Below, one piece after another: positions 5,002 through 9,497 of a stretch of DNA of 9,497 nucleotides. The stretch comes from JAEUIE01 sp035430005. GTDB lineage: Bacteria > Planctomycetota > Planctomycetia > Gemmatales > HRBIN36. The notes beneath the pieces are model-generated. The model saw nothing but the letters and a program-made list of their open reading frames with translations, was not told the origin of the DNA and did not search any database. Location: contig DAOMFV010000169.1 of the NCBI GenBank assembly GCA_035430005.1, positions 1 through 9,497 of the forward strand, in the 5' to 3' direction. The position numbers and the translations under genes were made by a program. How positions within the stretch are numbered: the stretch's first letter is position 1; each line of letters starts with the position of its first letter.

Positions 5002-7863
5002 TTAGCTCCGAGAAAACAGCAAGTCTGTGGACACGGGATCAGGGGGGAAGCCCAGCAGCGCAGCCAGCGTGACGGAGACAGGCTGCTCCGGCAGAGTGAC
5101 AAAGCCATTGTTCTGCTGCAATGCAGCCTTGGGATCAATGGTGATATTGAGCGAGACCGTGGTTGCATTGCCGGCCTGATCTTTCACGGTAAACGTGATG
5201 GTCACGAAGTTCAGGCCATCAGCGCCAACCTGCGTCGGTAATTTATCCAGGTCGGAGAATCTCATGGCAAAGTTCTTCGTACCGAAGCTGTCATCGAAGA
5301 TGGTGCCCTTGATTACCAAGCCGTCCTTCAGATCGACCGGGTTGATGCGCAGCGATTGCTTGGGATCGAGGGTGAAGGTCGGAGCGGTGATGTCGCCGTA
5401 GACCAGGAACGAGCGCGTTTGCCCGTTGATGGTGCGGGTGATGACGTTCCAGCCCTCCCGCAGCGTAACCGGCGTGGCATCCGTGAACTTGGCGCCGACT
5501 GCATCCTTGAAGCTGACTACATACCCGGCCAATTGATTGGTATACTTCCTGCTGGTCATATACAGATCGGGCAGGTAGGTGGCAGGATCGCCGATGAGGC
5601 CACTGACATTCTTATCAGTGATGGCATTGGCAGGCGCGACGATGCCACCGGGAGCCAGCCCATACTGATCCCAGAGCTGCTGGTTGGTCTTATCAATGAA
5701 CTCGGGTGGGATGTAAGCCGCCGCCGAGGCCTTGGGGAAGGGAACATACCCGGCGGCCTGCTCGTTATAATAAACCTGCTTGCCGTTGTACTTCACGGTG
5801 CCAAGCTTGATCACATCGGGGTTGAACAAGCGGGTCACGTCCCGTTCCATCGGATCGAAGTTGGCTTTGAGATAGATGTCGAACGGCGTCTTGCCTTTGG
5901 CCGCCTGGGCGTTCAACTGGCCAAAGTCGATGTCACCATTGATGTTAACCACACGGTCGCGACTATTAGCGGTGGAGATATTGATATCGCGGACATTGTT
6001 GAAATGGCCGCCCTGGATGGTGTTGGTGCCATTGACCGGCACCTGAATGCCATCGCCAAATCCCTTGATGGTCACGTTATCGTAAAGGAGGTTGCGGGTA
6101 ACATCGTTGCGGCCCATGCCGGTACCATTCGGGTTGTTCTCGTTATTGAGCAGCGTGACGTTCCTGATGGTCATCTGATTGGTATAAGGATCGAACATAC
6201 CCATGCCGCGATTGTTGAAGGCCGTGAAGTTCTCAACCAGGCTGCGGACAGAGTGCTTGGCACCAAGCAGATGGAACCAGGTTTCCATACCATCGCCATT
6301 GGCGAAGGAGGTGTTGTTCTTGAAGACAAAGGGCACGTCTCCCACGGCAACGTGTTCTGCGCCGTTGGCGATCGAGGGATCAGTCAGATTCTCGGCATGG
6401 AACTCGGTAACACCCAGGCCCTTTTGATTCAGGCCACGGGTGAAGAAGACGAAGCCGGAGTGCTTCTGGCCGACGGCGATATTATTGGTGGCTACCACCC
6501 CGCCGCCCTGGAACCAGAAACCATCGCCCTGATGTCCGAAACTTTGTTCGACATTATTCTGGAACTCTTCGATGCCCCTGCCGGAGCCAGTCGATTTGAT
6601 CGCCAGGTTATGGTTCATGATGCCGATTTCTTCGCCTGTTTCAGTGACGAACGCTGCACCGGTCACGTTAAAGGCGACGTTATCTTCCATATCGACATTG
6701 CTGCTGTGGTTGACGAATCCCCAGCCGGGGCTATCAACGACGGCACTGCCTTTGATGATGCCTTGCCCTGCTACTTCATCGGTGCCCGTGCGATGGAAAT
6801 GCACCGCATAGCGTCCGGCGGTATTCTTTCCGCTGTCGGGCATCAACACGCCGTTGGCATCGAAGAGAGGACTGGCAAGCGGGTTGCGCTTGTCGGTACG
6901 GCCCAGCCCATAGAAGCCGGCGTATTCGACATCCACATCGGGATTATGCATAAACATGACGTGGCCACGACGCTGGCCCATGGCGGGATTCTGCGATTCG
7001 ATGACGGCATTGCGAGACATGTTCGAGACGTATGCCGAGGTGCCGGCCAGAGGAGTAGCATGGTTGTATTTCAAGGGCGCGCTGAGCGTGAGGGTATTAC
7101 CCGAAATGGAAGCGATCGCCAGTTCTTCATCTTCGCTTCCGTTGGGATTGGTGCCCGTCACGATGATGCGTTCGCCTGCATCCCAGCCAACCGGAATTTG
7201 CGAAAGTGTTATCTGGGTCGAACCTTTGGTGGGCGTCTGAGCGACAGAAACAAAGGAAGTGGTGGCATCGCCAAAGATGCTCACGTGGCCATGAGTGATC
7301 AGCCCCCGGCTGAACTGTTTGGGATCCCAGGTAGTATCGATCGCCCCGGTATCGGCAATGATGATCTTGGCCATCACGCCATGCTGGATAGGTTTGGCCG
7401 CGGTACCCATGATCAGGCTGCCGGTCGGCGTTTCAACGATGGTATCAACCAGAAGGCCGGTGTTGACGTTGGTGGCGAAGGTCAGTGTGCCGTCGATCCG
7501 GAGGGTGTGCAGGGTCGCGTTGCGTTCGATGGTATCGAGTCGGACGGTAACTCCTGTGGCGATCAGCACGTTATCGCCAGTTCGGGGCAAGCGATGTTGA
7601 TCCCAGGTATTGGGATCATCCCAGTCGCCACTGTTGATGGCAGTGTCGGTAACAGAAGTGAGGGGCACCAAAGCCATGACCGCAGCGTGCTCAGCGTCCA
7701 TCACCGGGTTGGCATGCATGACGGTGCGGTCTTCCAGCGGCTCGAGCAGCAGTCGCGACTTGTTTGGTCGTAGTGCTGTTGCCCTGAGCAGGGGTTTGCG
7801 TTGTCGAGCCAGTTGCCGCAGCGCGGAGCCAACGGGACGTACCAAATCGAGCAGAACAAACAT
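5002..7863 (-). CDS. G8-domain, parallel beta-helix surface protein with LEPR-XLL-like N-terminus
   Basis: A 953-residue predicted exported protein. Residues 38-48 (LLLEPLEDRTV) are the planctomycete LEPR-XLL-type motif, preceded by a basic segment; the usual role, export or surface attachment, is inferred. Residues about 78-205 form a G8 domain (SGDWDDPNTWDQ, then LPRTGDNVLIATGVTVRLD and LHTLRIDGTLTFA). Residues 226-236 (GWDAGERIIVT) and 258-268 (LTLSAPLKYNH), then GRYAVHFHRTG (350-360), and 380-412 (GWGFVNHSS, DNVAFNVTGAAF, TETGEE), follow the pattern of the CEMIP/TMEM2/fibrocystin-L group. Residues about 380-650 are short N-rich parallel beta-helix rungs. Residues about 825-912 look like one Ig-like domain. 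A start at 7863 has GGGGAGG five nucleotides upstream; the longer frame to 7926 does not. Substrate, if any, is unknown; glycan binding or cleavage is a guess from family. Confidence 0.88.
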   Translation of the reverse strand: MFVLLDLVRPVGSALRQLARQRKPLLRATALRPNKSRLLLEPLEDRTVMHANPVMDAEHAAVMALVPLTSVTDTAINSGDWDDPNTWDQHRLPRTGDNVLIATGVTVRLDTIERNATLHTLRIDGTLTFATNVNTGLLVDTIVETPTGSLIMGTAAKPIQHGVMAKIIIADTGAIDTTWDPKQFSRGLITHGHVSIFGDATTSFVSVAQTPTKGSTQITLSQIPVGWDAGERIIVTGTNPNGSEDEELAIASISGNTLTLSAPLKYNHATPLAGTSAYVSNMSRNAVIESQNPAMGQRRGHVMFMHNPDVDVEYAGFYGLGRTDKRNPLASPLFDANGVLMPDSGKNTAGRYAVHFHRTGTDEVAGQGIIKGSAVVDSPGWGFVNHSSNVDMEDNVAFNVTGAAFVTETGEEIGIMNHNLAIKSTGSGRGIEEFQNNVEQSFGHQGDGFWFQGGGVVATNNIAVGQKHSGFVFFTRGLNQKGLGVTEFHAENLTDPSIANGAEHVAVGDVPFVFKNNTSFANGDGMETWFHLLGAKHSVRSLVENFTAFNNRGMGMFDPYTNQMTIRNVTLLNNENNPNGTGMGRNDVTRNLLYDNVTIKGFGDGIQVPVNGTNTIQGGHFNNVRDINISTANSRDRVVNINGDIDFGQLNAQAAKGKTPFDIYLKANFDPMERDVTRLFNPDVIKLGTVKYNGKQVYYNEQAAGYVPFPKASAAAYIPPEFIDKTNQQLWDQYGLAPGGIVAPANAITDKNVSGLIGDPATYLPDLYMTSRKYTNQLAGYVVSFKDAVGAKFTDATPVTLREGWNVITRTINGQTRSFLVYGDITAPTFTLDPKQSLRINPVDLKDGLVIKGTIFDDSFGTKNFAMRFSDLDKLPTQVGADGLNFVTITFTVKDQAGNATTVSLNITIDPKAALQQNNGFVTLPEQPVSVTLAALLGFPPDPVSTDLLFSRS

Positions 7864-7922
7864 GTGTGCCTCCCCTAATAATGCAAAGCCCGGCGCCATT
7901 GCTAAGCTCGAAAGCTCAGTTT

Positions 7923-7945
7923 TCAACGAAACGAGGTTCCGTTGA
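7923..7945. promoter_or_regulatory. 23-nt imperfect palindrome upstream of the G8 gene
   Basis: TCAACGAAAC pairs with GTTCCGTTGA at nine of ten positions around a three-base centre (GAG). It lies about 60 nt before the G8 start codon, so it could be a leader hairpin or a dimeric-repressor site. Function is inferred only from position and symmetry. Confidence 0.35.
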
Positions 7946-8074
7946 TGCGAGTTAAGGCGCCAGAATTTGTTCCCCTAATGAGGAAAGTCAGCGGAGACGG
8001 CATAGCTACTACAGTGATTGAGCGTTACGAGTATGACCCAATCGTGCCCTGAATATAGATCACTCAACTGAGGA

Positions 8075-8094
8075 TGCAAATGATTCTCAGATTA
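8075..8094. promoter_or_regulatory. possible Fur-box-like site
   Basis: On the minus strand the stretch contains TGAGAATCATT. Aligned by eye to the 19-bp enterobacterial Fur consensus it agrees at about 12 of 19 positions. Neither flanking gene has an evident iron role, and planctomycete Fur sites may differ, so this is weak. Confidence 0.15.
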
Positions 8095-8240
8095 TTTCCA
8101 TGAAAGGCTGTGACAAGAAATGTTCAAGAAACTTTAAGGCCGAAGTCTCACGGCTTCAGCTCTCTTGCCAAAAAACTGATCTAGATGAACTTCCCCAAAC
8201 TCATTAGTCTGTGTGCACACTACTACGCATGGAGGCTGGT

Positions 8241-9098
8241 ATGCTTTACTTTTTGGCGGTGGCCGTGGGCATGATGTTGCCCCAGACGCAGGCAGATGAC
8301 AACAAGCTGCTACAGGGCAAGTGGAAGGTGATTACCGTTCTTGAGAACGGCAAGTCGCTCAATGAGCAGGAAATTGCTACGCAACTCGTCGCTGACGGCC
8401 ACTTTAACGTCGACGGGCTGGTGATCAGTTTCCTGCCGCCGGGACAGTTTGAACCGAAGAAGATTCCCTTCGTCATCGACAGCAAGGTGGATCCCAAGAC
8501 GATTGATCTGATGGGCACGTCGAAAATCGGGCCGACCGGCATTTATCTGCTTTCGGGCGACAGCCTGATGCTGCTCTTCCCCGGCGTTAACGAGAAAACT
8601 CGCCCAGCTGATTTCTCGAATAATGTCGGGTCGCACCGGGTGCTGGTTGTGCTGCAACGAGTAACCGCGACGAGCAACAAAGCGCCCGTGACGCCGCCCG
8701 TCGCTGCCACGCAGACAACAAACACCAGCCCCTCGACTGTCATCGTTACTCAGTTGCCCGCCGTGCCTAACATGACTCAAGACATGAAAGCCAAGCTGGT
8801 CGGCACCTGGGGTCATCAGACCGATGAGGCGATCACCTACTACACTCTCAATGCCAATGGCACGTTCAGTTCCTCGGTGGACTGGAAGAGCGGGATCAAG
8901 AACACGTTCAAGAGCGACCAACGGGCCAGTGGGGTTTGGTCGCTCAACAATGGAGTGATCGTCGTAACTATTACCGCCTCGACCGATTCGCAGTTGATGA
9001 ACCAGGTCTTCTCGTGGCGAGTGACGAACCTGAGCGACCGCAATTTGATCGCTGTCGATAATCAGGGCCGGGTGCGCTACGAATGGCGCGTGAGATAA
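8241..9098 (+). CDS. exported TIGR03067-domain protein with second lipocalin-like domain
   Basis: A 285-residue protein with a signal-like N-terminus (MLYFLAVAVGMMLPQTQA, then DDNKL). Residues about 20-140 match the TIGR03067 domain, found mostly in planctomycetes: LLQGKWKVITVLENGKSL (23-40), GLVISF (59-64), a K-IPFVIDSKVDPKTIDLM strand pair (74-91), GIYLLSGDSLMLLF (100-113) and RPADFSN (121-127). A Thr/Pro-rich linker covers about 141-180. Residues about 183-285 form a second beta-barrel-like unit, KLVGTWGHQTDEAITYYTL, then NGTFSS, SGVWSLNNGVIVVTI and a closing RYEWRV, reminiscent of lipocalin-like 'LVGTW' domains. No known function; ligand binding outside the cytoplasm is plausible. The ATG at 8241 has GGAGG five nucleotides upstream; the frame extends ten codons further but loses the signal peptide. 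Transcribed away from the G8 gene. Confidence 0.88.
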   Translation: MLYFLAVAVGMMLPQTQADDNKLLQGKWKVITVLENGKSLNEQEIATQLVADGHFNVDGLVISFLPPGQFEPKKIPFVIDSKVDPKTIDLMGTSKIGPTGIYLLSGDSLMLLFPGVNEKTRPADFSNNVGSHRVLVVLQRVTATSNKAPVTPPVAATQTTNTSPSTVIVTQLPAVPNMTQDMKAKLVGTWGHQTDEAITYYTLNANGTFSSSVDWKSGIKNTFKSDQRASGVWSLNNGVIVVTITASTDSQLMNQVFSWRVTNLSDRNLIAVDNQGRVRYEWRVR

Positions 9099-9114
9099 TA
9101 ATCCGTTTAATCGA

Positions 9115-9132
9115 AGGATGAGTGAACCTGGG
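9115..9132 (+). repeat. 18-nt leader shared with 4309-4326, copy B
   Basis: AGGATGAGTGAACCTGGG lies after the TIGR03067 stop codon and runs into the GGGAGGGCGAGG palindrome. It matches 4309-4326 at 17 of 18 positions although the palindromes that follow differ. Confidence 0.6.
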
Positions 9133-9197
9133 AGGGCGAGGTTCCTGCCGAGCTGCAAGCGATTGCAACAACAGCTCGGCAGGAGCCTCGCCCTCCC
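9130..9197. repeat. planctomycete-type GRGSCRA inverted repeat
   Basis: A 26-nt arm at 9130-9155 beginning GGGAGGGCGAGGTTCCTGCC pairs with 9172-9197 at 25 of 26 positions; the one mismatch becomes a G-U pair in plus-strand RNA. The loop is 16 nt. In one frame it reads GGRGSCRA, in the other RQEPRPP; I recall these strings as spurious small ORFs in many planctomycete genomes. It ends 3 nt from the stop of the right-hand gene and begins 31 nt after the TIGR03067 stop, so it could serve as a shared bidirectional 3' hairpin. Confidence 0.85.
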
Positions 9198-9200
9198 GAA

Positions 9201-9497
9201 TTAGAACTTCGGCATCTTCTCGTTCACCAACTGATTGGCGTGCAACAGCGATTCGGGGGTGCCTGCATCGGTCCAGTAATCGTCGAGGAAGCTGGCACCC
9301 ATGCGGCCTGCTTCGAGGTAGTAGCGATTGACATCGGTGATTTCGAGCTCGCCCCGGGCGCTGGGCTTCAGTGTCTTGATGACATTGAACACGTCGGCGG
9401 GATAGATATAAATGCCCGCCACAGCAAAGTCACTCTTGGGTTTCTTCGGCTTCTCTTCGATGCCGATCACCTGGTTGCCCTTCATCTCCGCCACGCC
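9201..9497 (-). CDS. sugar-phosphate nucleotidyltransferase, RmlA-like (C-terminal part)
   Basis: The gene runs off the right edge; only the last 98 codons are present, with TAA at 9201-9203. The frame is open to the window end, where GVAE fits the family pattern YGV-E. The visible part carries the signature of glucose-1-phosphate thymidylyltransferases and relatives: EEKPKKPKSDFAVAGIYIYP, LKPSARGELEITDVNRYYLE and WTDAGTPESLLHANQLV. These enzymes join a sugar 1-phosphate to a nucleotide (dTTP in RmlA) for surface polysaccharide synthesis in the cytoplasm. It ends nine residues after the LV of ANQLV, whereas classical RmlA continues with a helical C-terminal extension that carries part of the allosteric site, so this is a shorter variant and its sugar and nucleotide cannot be fixed from this part. 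Confidence 0.9.
   Translation of the reverse strand, partial: GVAEMKGNQVIGIEEKPKKPKSDFAVAGIYIYPADVFNVIKTLKPSARGELEITDVNRYYLEAGRMGASFLDDYWTDAGTPESLLHANQLVNEKMPKF

Larger units (their letters stand above)
7864..8240. other. divergent intergenic region between G8 and TIGR03067 genes
   Basis: It has no convincing gene and is more AT-rich than its surroundings, as expected for two divergent promoters, but I cannot assign -35/-10 boxes with confidence. Structures seen: a 23-nt imperfect palindrome at 7923-7945; TCCCCTAAT twice, exactly 100 nt apart (7871-7879, overlapping the G8 Shine-Dalgarno on the other strand, and 7971-7979); a Fur-box-like stretch at 8075-8094; and GTGTGCACAC at 8211-8220, 20 nt before the TIGR03067 start. 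Confidence 0.6.

Noticed and set aside
5356..7773. An 805-codon open frame antisense to the G8-domain gene
   Set aside because: It lies in the mirrored codon register of the G8 gene, where a stop appears only if the sense gene uses TTA, CTA or TCA codons, which this gene rarely does. The translation shows no recognisable domain, whereas the minus-strand protein has clear domains and a strong ribosome-binding site.
9122..9331. A small plus-strand ORF with a GRGSCRA sequence
   Set aside because: It is translated from the inverted repeat and then from the antisense of the RmlA-like gene; similar annotated peptides in planctomycetes are most likely repeat artefacts.

Overview
The window looks like a chromosomal piece of a planctomycete, most likely of the Gemmata group. 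Three things point there: a secreted TIGR03067-type protein (a family largely confined to Planctomycetota), a large secreted protein whose N-terminus carries the planctomycete LEPR-XLL-like motif (LEPLEDRTV), and many intergenic palindromes, one of which (9130-9197) reads as the GRGSCRA-type sequence that I recall scattered through planctomycete genomes. Base composition is moderately GC-rich. I see no rRNA, tRNA, CRISPR array, transposase, phage gene or toxin/defence gene. I found no new multi-gene system; the most unusual content is the set of non-coding palindromes and one large G8/beta-helix surface protein.

Layout. 1-201: possible 3' end of a membrane-protein gene (+). 284-523: DUF6429 protein (-). 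621-1367: TPR-like protein (-). 1544-2065: SRPBCC/cyclase-fold protein (+), overlapping by 23 nt the cysteine synthase gene cysK (2043-3005, +). 3143-3811: exported DUF6134-type protein (-). 3957-4319: MmcQ/YjbR protein (+). 4479-4877: small, probably secreted, unknown protein (+). 5002-7863: 953-residue G8-domain/parallel beta-helix protein with an Ig-like C-terminus (-). 7864-8240: divergent intergenic region. 8241-9098: exported TIGR03067 protein with a second, lipocalin-like domain (+). 9201-9497: C-terminal part of a sugar-nucleotide (RmlA-like) pyrophosphorylase gene entering from the right edge (-).

The genes do not form one pathway. Only SRPBCC-cysK looks like a tight transcriptional unit. 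CysK makes cysteine, the pyrophosphorylase feeds surface sugar synthesis, and three or four products (DUF6134, the 132-aa protein, G8, TIGR03067) are exported or surface proteins. Every gene 3' end except that of the SRPBCC gene (which runs into cysK) has an inverted repeat 3 to 31 nt beyond the stop codon. These repeats belong to several unrelated sequence families and lack T-tracts. This suggests that dispersed palindromes act as transcription-unit ends or mRNA 3' stabilisers here, or that insertion is tolerated only there.
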